Below are positions 1 through 12,637 of a stretch of DNA of 64,000 bases, one piece after another (position 1 is the stretch's first letter; each line of letters starts with the position of its first letter). The notes under the pieces were generated by a model, which did no database searches, had not been told where the DNA came from, and saw only the letters and a program-made list of their open reading frames with translations. Both the position numbers and the translations under genes were made by a program. The stretch is taken from the NCBI RefSeq assembly GCF_002105155.1, contig NW_019029015.1, positions 372,001-436,000 on the forward strand, read 5' to 3'. Source of the DNA: Lobosporangium transversale. Taxonomy: Eukaryota; Mortierellomycota; Mortierellomycetes; Mortierellales; Mortierellaceae.

Positions 1-46
1 ACTGAGCGTACTGAGCTCTTTATCGTCATCATCGAGCGACTCAAAC

Positions 47-383
47 TCATGTACGAATGGGTTTTGATATTTCACTCTCGGTTTGTCCCGAGTATCGACC
101 AGAGGCTAAGCCTTCAGGGCAGATAGAGCTCTTTTTTTTTTCTTTTTTTCTTCTTTTCTTTTCTTTTTCTTTTTTTTCTTACACATTTCGCTTGATAAGG
201 ACCAGCAAAGGATAAGGCATTACATAATGGGATCCATTACACCATACTCTGTCTATTACATACCATATATATGCCTCAGCTCCTTCCACAGGACTACAAG
301 TCCTTCTTTGCGCTCTTCGAACGTTTGAGCGATGGCTTCTTCCTTCTCTTCAGCTCCCATCACATTCGGCTCGCGTAGCAGAC
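47..383 (-). CDS. 3' end of an unrecognised gene
   Basis: I do not recognise this protein. Two candidate exons read right to left: 383..264, between an acceptor ending CCAG and a GTATGT donor, and 105..47, after a TTAG acceptor and ending in TGA. The splice phase is compatible (phase 1 out, phase 1 in). The first exon is strongly charged and contains the stretch VMGAEEKEEAIAQTFEERK, which looks like a real helical coding segment and not low-complexity noise. Exons further upstream (above position 383) could not be assigned with confidence; one open stretch reaches about position 543. A poly-T tract sits in the intron. Treat the model as a fragment: the stop and the second exon are inference, and an alternative reading continues off the left edge of the window. 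Confidence 0.3.
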
Positions 384-1060
384 CTGGCAAGATAAAGCTC
401 TTATGTAGGAGGAGGTGAAAAAATATTCTGTAGATAGATAGTAAGCAGTAGAAAAGTAAGTGAGAATAAGATGTGGGCCCACACACCACATCCATGAGGT
501 ATTTATTCATTTTCTGATAAAAGGACTGACTTGTACCAGTCAACTAGGTAACGTATCTATAAGATGACAAAGGCTCATTCTAAAAACCTCATGTCAAAGA
601 TTTCTCGTGTCTATGTGTGGTGCGTTATTGCCACTGATTTCTGCTGCTAATCTTTTTTAGCGTATTAATCTTGCTTGGACAATGTTTTTTTACCTTAAGC
701 TTTTTTTCCAGCTGTGAAATATGCAACAAGATGAATTGGCAGGACGATAGGTATTAGAATAGGCAATAGTGGACATCTTCCTAGAATAATAATTTACCTG
801 TTCCTGATTAAAATATATCTTTCATCTCAAAAAAGGCAGCGAATGTATATATATATCTGTATATATATGACGTTTAGAGTTCTACTGCATTTATTGCATT
901 TCACATAAGCGATTACATAAAGTAACAAGGACCTATTTGTTCTCGAAAATCGTTGATTCGCTTCCAGTTTGACTAATACTTTGATCTCCTTGCTCACAGT
1001 GACAAATACCTGCTTTCATGGATCCATCTCTCGGTTTGCAAAGTCAGTTCGCTGGTGTGG
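384..1060. other. intergenic, no gene recognised
   Basis: AT-rich DNA between the fragment at the left edge and the end of CRN1. It has a short TA microsatellite near 846-868. I see no further conserved coding segment, although upstream exons of the left-edge gene could lie here. Confidence 0.4.
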
Positions 1061-3420
1061 TTAGAATAAAAGTGACGCTAACTCATTTTCTGGAAACATC
1101 TTCATCCTTTTCTTAAAATCTTCTTCATCCCCAAATCGTCGCTTCTTCCGCTCGTTCATGATTTCTTTACAGATTTTCTCCCCAACTGCAGGAATATGCT
1201 TGATATGGTGCTCAGGCGCTGAATTGATGTACAGTCTGGAAAAGGCTGTATAACATGATAATGATATTATTGAAACATCTAGAATATATAGAACAATTAC
1301 AGGAAAAAAAAACTTATACGCTTACCTGAGAATTGTGCACGACCTGCAGACGTGTGTCCATAGTAATCCCGGAAGTTTCCTTTGTGTACCATGAATGTAT
1401 GGGAGTGAAGCCCCATTCTTGAGGAAGACTCACATCGATTTGAAAAGATACCAAAGGCACATTCCAAGGATGGACATCGTTCCTTAAGAACTTCCTTCAC
1501 TTCGACGACAATCTTTGTAATTTCCTCGTCAATTGTTGTTTGGTTGATAGGTCTAGACTCCTTTGAATCCTTCTCTTCGGCCCATTTCATTTGACAAAGC
1601 AGACACAAAGACGCAATGTCTCTTCTGTCCTGTAAACGCAATTGCATAAAGCCGTCAGCTGGGGCGCCTTTGCCATTAACAAATACCTTGTGAAACTCTT
1701 GAAGGAAGTCAGTATGCTCCATGCCGTCCACATCCTTTGCGATCTCGTGCTCAGGGAATGTTTCGAGCAATTGATGCACTGTAACATTGCGGTGGTCTGG
1801 AATTTCAACTTTAAGCTCTGGAAACTCGGGATCAAATTCAGCACCTGCAAAAAGTTCCTGCAGAGTCACAGTCTGTTTTCCGAGGTAAGAGAAAAGGCAT
1901 AGACGTAGAGCCAAGAACTTCATATTGAAGTGTTCCCAGCCTGCCCAGGAGACATCTTGCTTTGGATCGATAAAAGTGGTCCAGTACTTCAAAGGCGACT
2001 CGGATTCACTCCTCGTGGAAGCTTTGACCAATAAAACCAGCCACAAATATGGGATACGTATATGGTACATGTCATACTCTTCAGCTCGTTCCAGATTTAT
2101 TAGGCCAGTTGTCCTGAGATCTTTATAGGTCGTGCCACCTCCAATGGTATTATTCATTTTGACTGGGATACCAAGAATGGCCCTTGCCACTACAGGTGTC
2201 ATGAACTCCACGTAGTCCCCAAAAGGATAAAGTGTGTCTAAACGAACTGCCAGGCTCTGCATAACGGCCATGATATCGACATTGCGCAGACATTCCGTAA
2301 GTTCCTCAGCCCTGTCAGGGATCTTCTTTAATTTCTTTAAGCGATTCACAAAGTGTTCATAGAAATGCTCCACAGCCCTTGCCACTCCACCGATGTCTGC
2401 AATACTACGGCGGAACAGTATATCATGCTTTAGGTAGTCTTCAGTCAGATGCAGAGCCTTACCGTCTATAGTCAGAGGAAGCCTACGGCCAATTTCGATC
2501 ACGTCGTCGTCAGTAAGAAGAGGAAGAGGTAGGTGTAGGATACGATATGTTGATCCCATGACCATTTTTTCGATGGGTCCTTGGATTGTACCTGCCATAA
2601 TAGGGATACAAAAAGGCTCTATGGTCCTCAAGCTCAGTTTCCCAATAGCATTCACAACTTCTCGAAGAGTACCTGGGTAAGCATTGTGTAAATGATTCAC
2701 TTCGTCGATGCTGATGACCAGCACAATCGGATTGTTAGTGGGTGTGCCTCGTCTGATAATATCAGCATGAATAACCTCTATGGCTCTGCTCACGGAGAGT
2801 AGATTGATGCCTTGCTTTTGCAGAAAAAAGTCAACGGGTTTGCTATCGGAGTCTTTGTTACTGATAAAATATCCGTAGAGTAATCTAACGGCAATAGATG
2901 CATCGCCTCCAATTTTGTTATCGAACTGGCTGACCGCGGTATCATTGCCGTAGCAAATATTGATTGAGACCATATTGGAGAAGGCGCTTTCTTTTGATAC
3001 TCTGGTCACCGCAAGAGTTGACCTTTTCACGAAGCATTCCTCCAATTTCTTGGAGGAACCTGCTTTTGCCTGTATCTGGCCCACAGGCAAGAAGTGGGAT
3101 TGGATGTAGGCCCTTGTCGCTCTTCTTACGGTTTTTAAATCGCTCAAAGACGCCATTATAACAATCCCCATTCCATAATACGTCAAGAGTTTCCTCTCTG
3201 CGACAAAGTGGGAATTCCGAACCAAAAGATGTAACAAGCTATAACAAGTATAATAAAGAGTCAGCACAAAATCTTCCGTCTACTCATAACTTATAGCGAT
3301 GTACACCCAAAATGTAAACACAATAGACAGCATACCGGAGCTTTTTTAGTGCCGATGGGTCGTTCATATTGCTTAACCCATGCAAGGATACTTGAGGTGT
3401 TTGTCTAGATGACAACTGTG

Positions 3421-3455
<35 letters not shown>

Positions 3456-3845
3456 GAAAGATGAATGATATTTCGAAAATTGCTTCCTGATCAATGATGT
3501 CACACACAAAGCTTTAGCTAATCCCTTACCTTCCAACGACCGCTGGACGATGATGTGGATGGTTTTCTTTGGTGGCGCCGTTCCAAAGACTTCAAAGATC
3601 TCGCTTGTTCCTCTGGTGAGTGACTCTTTTGATTCAACATCGGTGATATTGACTGCAGTCCCCTCATCAAGAACAGAGACATGGTAAAGGTTGAGTGTGT
3701 TAGCGTCAATGCCTTGAAGAGCGTTTACTTTCTTTTTCTTGATGGCATTCTTGAGATGGCAGATAGTTCTTCGGGGATTAAAGTTCACTGGGAATGTAGT
3801 CGACTCTCCATCGAGAATGCAAACAAGTGAAATTTCGTCTGTCAT
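1061..3845 (-). CDS. Crinkler (CRN)-family protein with P-loop NTPase and C-terminal HhH; apparent frameshift
   Basis: Exon model 3845..3530, 3390..3336, 3197..1326 and 1245..1061. Exon 1 encodes the crinkler ubiquitin-like N-terminal module (about 105 aa, ending in the KKTIHIIVQR strand). The second exon is a short linker. Exon 3 opens with a Walker A motif GPDTGKSR (about 3059-3082), followed further on by a Walker B-like VLVISIDE, typical of CRN/RHS-type STAND-like NTPases. The last exon encodes a helix-hairpin-helix-like segment with core HIPAVGEKI, suggesting DNA binding. Odd: the frame containing Walker A runs into a stop shortly after it, and the rest of the NTPase reads one base out of phase from about 2984-2995. 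This is therefore either a frameshifted pseudogene or a base error. A 58-nt GT-AG intron could restore phase but would delete the conserved segment following the P-loop. CRN proteins are secreted or intracellular effectors and toxins acting in the nucleus; no signal peptide is visible. Confidence 0.65.
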
Positions 3846-4019
3846 TGGTGTGCTTATTAGACAAATAAAGTTAATAAGCTGGTGAAGAAGGAGAAAGGAA
3901 GCATCAAATACACGGTGGTTTGATGTGACTGGCTTTTCCAAATCTGCTGCGGAAGTTCAGCCAAAGTTGATAGAAATCTTTCAAATAGTGCCTCTCGCCA
4001 TTTGTTCTGTTCTTTATTA

Positions 4020-4056
<37 letters not shown>

Positions 4057-4580
4057 AAAAAAAAAAAAAAAAAAAAAAGATAACTAGACAGTTATAGGAT
4101 GAATATAAGGCATATTCAAACAGATATGGACTTTTGTACATGTTACATGTACTATAGCGGCTAGACATTACTTTCTCCAAAAAAAAAAAAAATAAAAAAG
4201 CGAGACGAGATGTGTTAATGTGTGTAAATTGACATGATGATATATATATATATATATTGAGATATACAGTTTAGATATGGGTATGAATGGGATGATGATA
4301 AAAAGTATACATTATGCAATGCCAAGTATCATCATGAAAGTAAGAAGAAGAAGAAGAAGAGGAAAAAGAGGGATATCAGAAACAAATCCACCAAGCTCCA
4401 TCAATCATCAATAGCCAGCAAGCAATGCAACGAAACGAAACAATGCAACGATATAACGATATAAATAATGCAACGAATCGTCATCGCCATCTAAAGGCTA
4501 TAGTAACGTACAATTTTTTTTTTAATTTTTTTATTTATTTCATTCAAAGATAAATGACCTTCATTAAACCATTGAATAGC

Positions 4581-4616
4581 AAAAGGAAAAGGAAAAGGAA
4601 AAGGAAAAGGAAAAGG
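4581..4616. repeat. (AAAAGG)6 minisatellite
   Basis: Six perfect copies of the hexamer AAAAGG, all purine on the plus strand, followed by further purine-rich sequence. Confidence 0.95.
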
Positions 4617-5651
4617 AAGGGGGAGGAAGAGAAGAAGAGGAAGAGAAGAGAGTGGATGTGTGTGGCTTTGATTGGTTGTTATGCTTGAACAAAGGGATTG
4701 ACGCGCTTTGAAGCCATTTTTTTTTTTTTTGTTTGTTTGTTTCGTTTGAAACATTGTTATTTATATAATTTGTCAAATAAACTAGAGTGGGATAAACAAG
4801 TTCGTTAGAGTTAGCAATACGAGTAAATAAAAAATGAATATTAGCAATTAACAATTAAAACAATTAACGATAGCTAAAAAAAATAAACAACAATAAAAGA
4901 ACAATCGTCGTCATTGTTGAGCTACGCCCAAAGAAAAAGAAAAAAGAAAAAAATAGTTATATAATTTGCTGTGTGCTGTGTGTGTGCTGTGATGTGAATT
5001 GATGTGTACACGCATTCGTGTACATGCACAGTAATGCGCTGTCGAGTCATTTCATATCATTTACCCACCAAACAACCTTTCTTTTCTTTTCTTTTCATCC
5101 CATGGGAATAATTTTATGCGATTGACTCTGATTGCTTTCGACAGTGACGTCTTTAGTGTAACAATCCCCGTTTTATTTTGTTCGAGGAAAATATCCCAAA
5201 GAACATTTCTTTTTTTTTTTTTTTTTTTTTTTTTTGCTCACTGGATGAGTTTAACGTTAACCGTTTTATTAGAGTTTGGAGTAAGTGTGAAAAGATGTAT
5301 TTTCTTGAAGAAATAAAATAATTATGTACGATTACAATGGGAGAGATTTCAGTGTCCCTCCTCCTCTCCGTTCACCTTTTCTCTTAAACTCCTTTTTTTT
5401 TTTTTTTTTGCCTTTACCTTTTTTAATAATAACCTCCCTTATCATTAGATATGGATATGCGCGATGCGCGAAATCTGACATTGATGCAATGCATTTTTGT
5501 TTAAAAGAGAGTTTTACAAGGGTCATAGGATGACGGTATGATGAACGAATCCTTCATTACCTTCTCGCCCACTTTCCTCACATTCCCCGATCTCTCGTCT
5601 CCTCTTCTTTCTTGTTATTCTTTTTATGATGTTGCAATGTAGCTGAACATT

Positions 5652-5657
<6 letters not shown>

Positions 5658-5689
<32 letters not shown>

Positions 5690-5699
5690 CCTTCTTCAA
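5658..5699. repeat. poly-T tract, 42 bases
   Basis: An uninterrupted run of about 42 T residues, the longest homopolymer I noticed in the window. Length in an assembly is unreliable for such runs. Confidence 0.9.
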
Positions 5700-5750
5700 C
5701 GTAAAGTCCAAATTGCAATAATGGACAACAATGTAGTGTAACAAGATGAT

Positions 5751-5780
5751 AGAGAGAGAGAGAGAGAGAGGAGAGAGAAG
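5751..5780. repeat. (AG)n microsatellite
   Basis: AG dinucleotide tract with minor interruptions. It is one of two AG tracts within 170 bases. Confidence 0.9.
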
Positions 5781-5878
5781 AGGCTGTTTTTCAATTTCTT
5801 ACTTCCCATTTATGGTCTTTACTGCTGACTAAGAATATTCTTTGATCAATTTACACCAACATCCCAAAGTCTCAAAGA

Positions 5879-5881
<3 letters not shown>

Positions 5882-5921
<40 letters not shown>
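5882..5921. repeat. (AG)20 microsatellite
   Basis: Twenty uninterrupted AG copies, a polypurine tract able to form non-B DNA. Confidence 0.95.
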
Positions 5922-5923
<2 letters not shown>

Positions 5924-6124
5924 GAAAAGGAACTTTTTTTGCTTTTGGGATTGGTTTGTGAATTAGGATCCTTGGAAGTAAAATTAAGCAAGTAATACAC
6001 TGAAGCAGATCGATCATTATGGCTGATTACAGTCGCCATTGGAGTTGTACGTGTTTGCATACAATACCATTAGTTTGTATAATGATGGATACACAATGTT
6101 TTATATTTATTAATCCACATGTGT

Positions 6125-6150
6125 AATATATATATATATATATATATATA
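6125..6150. repeat. (AT)n microsatellite
   Basis: Thirteen or so AT repeats. Confidence 0.9.
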
Positions 6151-7158
6151 CCTATATTAAAATATGTGGATTGTATTAGCCTGGTAACTCGGTTCCCCCG
6201 GTCCGAGCAATTAGTTTGAGCTTTTTTTATTATTATTATTGTATTTTTTCGTTGATCAATAAAAAGGATTTTCAGGTTGGGTCGTCTGCAATCATTGTAA
6301 CAACAATAACAGTAACAGTTAGCAATAGCAAATAGCAATGGCAAAATCTAGCATTAGCATTAACAATGGCAATAGCTTAAACAATAACAAGAGAAAAAAA
6401 AAAAAAAAAGAGCCACGAGAGCAATCCGTGATTAATGACGTGCATGATGAAATCAGGAATTTGTGTCACAAAAAATAAAAAAATAAAAAAAAAAAAATAA
6501 AAAAAAAGATGTTTATTTTGTTAATTTTGTAAACTATCGTCGGCGCTCTTTCCCTCCACTTCTCCTCCAAAAGAGTCTTCACAGCCCTACTTTATAATGC
6601 GCGTGAAAACATGAGATAAGAAAAGAGAGAGAGAGAGAGAGAGAAGACAATTAAGTGAGGGAGAGAAGGAAGAAGTTGGGGAAGGAGCCCACCCGTAGCG
6701 GAAAAGGAACGCCAGGAAATGAAAACAATTAAACATGTACTGTAGATATAAAATTAAAAGTAAAATAAAATAAAATAAAATAAACATCCGGGAATGATAT
6801 CGATGCCGTCATTTGCATTTAAATTTTTTTTTTTTTGAACGTGGGACCCAAACCTTACAAGTTTTGTCCCAAGCAAAGGATATATACATGTACGCGTTTT
6901 TACAGGGGGGAAGAGGAGAAAGAGGGGAACTCCTTCGCTTGAAAAGAAAAAATAAAGTATAATGCAAATAACATGATCTAAACCCACCATCCCCACACCC
7001 TATTTTATTGTATTTATTCAACGAATATGCAAGATTTTATTTATTTTCTTTTTTCTTTTTCAAAGCATTTCATGACATCTGATTTGTCATTTGTTATGAT
7101 GGCGCATATCAGCCTATGCTGTCATTGTTTCAACACAATTGAGGAGAGAACTAACGAC

Positions 7159-7194
<36 letters not shown>

Positions 7195-7509
7195 CCCCCG
7201 TACATGCACTCGAGTGTAGTTGTGCATATCAAGAGTTAGTGAAGAACAATAAAGGAATAAAAGAAAGAAAAAAAAAAAAAAAAAAACAATAACAATGGAT
7301 TGAAAGCATGTTATTCGTTGAAAAAGCCTCATTGTCAAGTGCTCCTTCCCCTTCAACTTTTCCTTTCTTTCTCTCTCTCCTTACTCGGGTTTTTTTTTAT
7401 GTATGTGTTGTGTGTGAGTATGTGTACTTGCGTATGATATATCAACGTATTGTGTTATGTCGTGCTGCCTTGGATCTTTCCTTCTAACCAAAGCTCGCCT
7501 AGTGCGGAC

Positions 7510-7543
<34 letters not shown>

Positions 7544-9420
7544 AAGAAGAAAAAGGCATGATAAACTCATGCACTTTTTCTTACATGTATTGTTTTGGCT
7601 TATCGTTACTACTGTACTATATGTTTCTAATCAATGATATTTAAACATTCAGAGTATGCATTTCTCTTTTATATATATATATATATACATGTGTATATAT
7701 TTTACTATATACTGCTATACTACTAACCCTCAATGGCATTTGCCGACCTATCTATCAATCTATCTATCTATCTATAATATATATCTATGTATATATTTGC
7801 CTATCTATTGATCTATCCTGATTATTGAGACTTGCGGCAAATAATCAAAAAAAAAAAATAACAACAACAATAACAACAACAACAAATCGACCGGACCGCG
7901 TACCCTGCTCAAAAAAGTAGAAAAAGAGAGAGACAAATAAATAATAACCACTATAGTCATAGCTAGTTATAGTTGTAGCCACAGCCTGGCATAGTCACGA
8001 GAATAAAGGGAGCTATATATATATACCTTATAAGATGGTTCATCAAAGAGACGCAAAAGTGACTAATGAAAACTCTTTTAAACATTTCCTCCGCTTCAAT
8101 ATTCATCTTCAAAAAGCACGCGTAAATATAATTTTTCTTCATGGCGGCAAAGGTACCACATTGAAATAAAAAAATAAAGGAATTAAAAGAAAAAGAAAAA
8201 GAAAAAGAAAACAACTAGTATACAACTAGAGAGTTAGGTTTAGCAGAATTGAAAAGATTAAAAAAAAAAAAAGCTAATTGAAAAGAAAGAAAAGAAGCAT
8301 TTTGGATAAAAAATAATATACATAGATAAAGTGCATTAAGCGGACTGAATGTTCTTTCTTTTTTTTTTTTTTTTTTTTTTTTGTCCGCTTCATGATTCTC
8401 CTTCTTCTGCTAGATGTGATTCCTGAAGGGAAAATAATGAAAAAAAAAAAAAAAAAAAAAGAAAGCATGTGTCTGCATAGTGCATAGAACTGAGAGAAAG
8501 ATTGATAAAGTTACGTGTTAATTAATCTCGAACAAAGAATAAAAGGACAAACTAAATACAGTCGTACCACACAACAAATAACAACCCCTAGGACCCTGTT
8601 GTTTTTTTTTTTTTTTTTTTTTTTTTGCCCACTATAAGCATTTTCTTTTTGTTTTAACGTTGACGGATAAAGCAGACAGAGCAGAGTCAAAGTCGTAATT
8701 GATATTAATAATTCTCTTTTCCTTTTTTTTTTTCTTTTTTTCTTTTTTTTTTTGCTTTTGCTTTTGCTTTTGCTTTTCAAAGATTGTGAAGGACAAGAGG
8801 AGGACGTGAGAGAGAGCAAGTCCATATTTGTAAAGTATACAGTTTATGGAATAATAAGCTCTTTTTTTTTTTTTTTTTTTTTGCATCCCCTATAATACAC
8901 GGACGAGAGTCTATACATAAACATCTATAAATACCAATAAAGATGGTTTATACATGCACTAAGAGCAGGGAGCCGGCCAGGGTTCTTATCTATTATGATG
9001 GTTTTGCTCACTTTATTTCTAAAGGCGATTTGAAATCATAAAAAAAAAAAAAAAAAAAAAAAGACAAATGTAAACGAGAGCAATAGGAGAATAAACTCTT
9101 GCCCTACAGCCAGCATATATATACGCTGTATCTATATACATTACTATACAATATTATGTGTATACAGTATATGTATAAATATATATATACTTTAAAAGGT
9201 GGGATAGAACGAAACAAACGTGCAGATTTTTTTTAATTGACCCTGCATCAAGCCTGCTTTATGAGAGCCATGTAAGGATCCTTTGTTTTTTTTTTTTACT
9301 GATTATTAGTATAAATGATTAGTTTATTAGCCAAAGTATATATTCACGCACAAAAAGAACAAAAAGAACAAAAGGATGTTTGAACCATTGATCAGCAACG
9401 ATCCTTCTTTCTCTGGTTCT

Positions 9421-9465
9421 ACTATGACTATATGACTATATGACTATATGACTATACGACTATAT
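9421..9465. repeat. TATGACTA tandem repeat
   Basis: About five tandem copies of an 8-base unit close to TATGACTA, degenerating at the right end into TA repeats. Confidence 0.85.
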
Positions 9466-10331
9466 ATATCTCTCTCTTTCTTCCTATATCTATTTCTATA
9501 TCCATACTCACGTCCAAATCTATTTCTATATTTTTTTTTTTTTTTTTTTTACTTTATTTTTTACTCTTTTATAATAGAATAAACAAAAAAAAAAAAAAAA
9601 AAAAAAAAAAACAAAAACAAAAAAAAGAGAAGATCAAGAGCCCATTAAGAGAAGACGAAGGGACGTTGGTCAGAGCCATTCATCCCGTCAATCTTCAGAG
9701 CATTATAAAAGAAAAAGAAAGAAAAAAGAGTGGTGGATGGAGAAAAAAAAGGGGAGAAGAAAAAAAAACGTATAGTTTACAATAAACGTTGTTATGCAAG
9801 AGCTTTTTTTTTTTTTTCTCCCTTTTCTTTCAGGGACGACCTTCAAAGACACGGACGGAAGGGATAGGACATTTTGAGCCCTCTGGTTTGAGAGCCCAAG
9901 TCCTCACATCACATCGTCCATTAAAGATCTTCTTGTGTCCTGTGCAAAAAAAAAAAAAAAAAAAAAAAAGAATTGAGCCATCCTCATCCCTATCTTCATC
10001 CCCAGCCTCATCCTCATCCCTATCCGTGAGCGTGGAGCAGAATTGAAATTTGGATTCAGAGCAGTTGGGGAGTTGGGGTGGGAAGGAGATGGATATATAT
10101 AAAGTTCTCAAAAAAGAAACCCGGCAAGCTGGTGCTTTCTCCTTTTCAAGAATGCTCAGAAAAGTAGGTGTAAAATATGCATTTTAAAGTGTTTTTTAAA
10201 CCTCCAGTCGGGGAAATTGCAAAGCAAGATCCGTTTATACATGTACATGCTGGAGTCCAAACAACAATAACAAAAAAAAAAAGCAAGAATACCCTATTGT
10301 TTTATTTTTTTTTTTTTTTCTCTCGGATCAG

Positions 10332-10333
<2 letters not shown>

Positions 10334-10368
<35 letters not shown>
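10334..10368. repeat. (TA)n microsatellite
   Basis: A 35-base TA dinucleotide tract. Confidence 0.92.
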
Positions 10369-10371
<3 letters not shown>

Positions 10372-12024
10372 ATATGTGTATGTATATATCTTTCTATGGT
10401 AAAAAAAGATGGACTAGTAATTAGAGGGTAAAAAAAAAAAGGGTCCTTTTATATTAGACTAAAAAAAGACGCGTCCATTCTGTTCCAACATCGTTTAGTC
10501 TAAACTACAATGAAGGGAGAGAAAGAGAGAGAAGAGAGAGAGAGAGAGAGAGAAGAAGTTTCTTTCATGGTTTCATGTTGATAGTTTAGTGCCATATTGG
10601 ACTTTATATTAAATATCTGATGATTGCTCCTTCCCCTTTTCCCTTTCCCAATTGCTGTGTCAAAGTACCTAAAAAATAAAAAAAGAGTCCCTGAGCTAGC
10701 AAAATAGGTTAGCCATGGCACACTAGAAGCAAGCACGTTTTTTTTATAGAGTCCATCATCTCAAACAATTGTCACATCGACTGTTCATCTGAATGATGAA
10801 GCATTTGAAGCATCGTTCATCATTGGAATGCAATGTAACTTTGAGTACATAGTCTTTTCTTTAAATTAAAGAAAGAGAAGGAAAAAGAAAAAAAAAAAAA
10901 AAAAATTTACGGGATCCCATCAGAATGGTGATGGGGCATGGAGGAAAGAGAAGATGATGACCAAAAAAATAAAAAATAAAAAAACGTTGTTGGACAGTGC
11001 AGATTGTAACTGTATTGACACACCACACAGATGCAACACGCACACACACAGACACATACACATCACACATACACATACACAAATATACATTTACACTATA
11101 CACCATAGGGGGGGGGACAGGAGGAATGAATGGTTGCTCCATATTCCATATCTATTACAACTTTGAAGGTCTACAAGGCAAAAAGCAAAAGGAAAGCAAT
11201 CAGGGTCATCACTTTACTGCTTACTCGCTTACTCTGTATCTCCATCTTTTTTTTTTTTTTTTTTTTTTTTTTCTGTTTTCTGTTTTCTTTTCTAAACGTG
11301 TATACATGTATAAATATATTCTGTTTCTTGTTACTTGTAAGTTTTATTAAATTAAAGCCTTTTAGAATAGTTAGAATAGCGAATAGAAGCCTATGTACTT
11401 GTACACTCTTGTTGTAAAGATCCGTCGTGAGGCGGGTATCATTCTTTGTTTATCCGTTGCAACCAGTCAGCGGCCGGCGTTCGGCACTCAACCAACCATT
11501 AATAAAAAAAAAAAAAAAAGAAGGAAAAAAAAAAATAAAAAAAAAAAGATAGATAAAAACAAGTTGGATGAAAGAACACCATCGATACATAGACAAGATG
11601 TATTGGTAGTGAAAAAAAAAAAAAAAAAAAAAAAAAGAAAGAAAAAGAAATTGTCTGTGCTCCATAGGACGATATTCTGATACCCCAGGTCTCTTTTGTC
11701 GATGCAATGCAGTCGTTACTGATGTGTGCAGATAACAATGATCATAATCATAATCGTAATCATCATAATAGTAATAACAATTGCAACAGACAGCAATAGT
11801 GATCATCCTTAGTCCTAGTCATAATAGCAATTAAAGTAAGAATAAAAAATAAAAAAAAGCTATTGCTCAGCAATGTTGATCACGTTTTTGTTTTTTATTC
11901 CCGCTTTTTAAAAAAGATTGAGTCAGCCACTGGAGTGAATCGGCAGTTTTTATGAAAAATGGTGAGCCATGTCCGAATATCCTGCGAGAGAGAGATAGAC
12001 AAATTACCCTTGAACGTCGTGATG

Positions 12025-12063
<39 letters not shown>

Positions 12064-12321
12064 CAAACAAACATCATTAAACAAACAAACAACAAATGTG
12101 TAGGGCTACATGTATAATCCAAACAAACAAACAAGCAGCCTGGCAAATAAGAATCAGTTCTCTTTCCTCACTCCACTCTTTTGTTTTTTCTTTTTTTTCT
12201 ATTATTTCTCTTATTTTAACCTTATTTTATCAAACTTTTTATTTTTTAGACGTGTCCTGTATCTGGATATGTGGATATGTATGTATATATATATATTTAT
12301 ATATATACTATAATATATTAT

Positions 12322-12322
<1 letters not shown>

Positions 12323-12370
<48 letters not shown>
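12323..12370. repeat. (TAGA)12 microsatellite
   Basis: Twelve perfect tetranucleotide copies flanked on both sides by TA-rich sequence. Confidence 0.95.
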
Positions 12371-12372
<2 letters not shown>

Positions 12373-12607
12373 TATATATAAAAAAGTATATATATATATA
12401 TTTATATGTGTATTCATATAAAACATAACATTTATATATATATTATATATATGACGATTTTATTTATTTATTTATTTATTTTATTTTACTTTTTTATCAT
12501 TGAATGACGCAAACCAGCAAAAGAGTTGTGCACCTTGTTGCCCGTGCCGTCATAATGTGCACCTTCCTTCCTACGTATGTGTAGTACCCCTTCCCTTTAC
12601 CTCTCTC

Positions 12608-12637
12608 TGCCTCTCTGCCTCTGCCTCTGCCTCTGCC
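12608..12637. repeat. CTGCCT hexamer repeat
   Basis: Roughly five copies of CTGCCT/CTCTGC, followed by two copies of a TGCCGTATC unit. Confidence 0.8.

Noticed and set aside
3030..3090. 58-nt GT-AG intron that would restore the CRN1 frame
   Set aside because: It would delete the conserved segment immediately after Walker A; a frameshift is the simpler explanation, although annotation software might choose the intron.
6175..6225. Possible tRNA T-arm (GGTTC-like followed by C-rich sequence)
   Set aside because: No matching acceptor stem, D-arm or anticodon stem could be built around it.
12323..12370. Regular repeats considered as a CRISPR-like array
   Set aside because: Simple tetranucleotide tandem repeat without spacers, in a eukaryotic genome.
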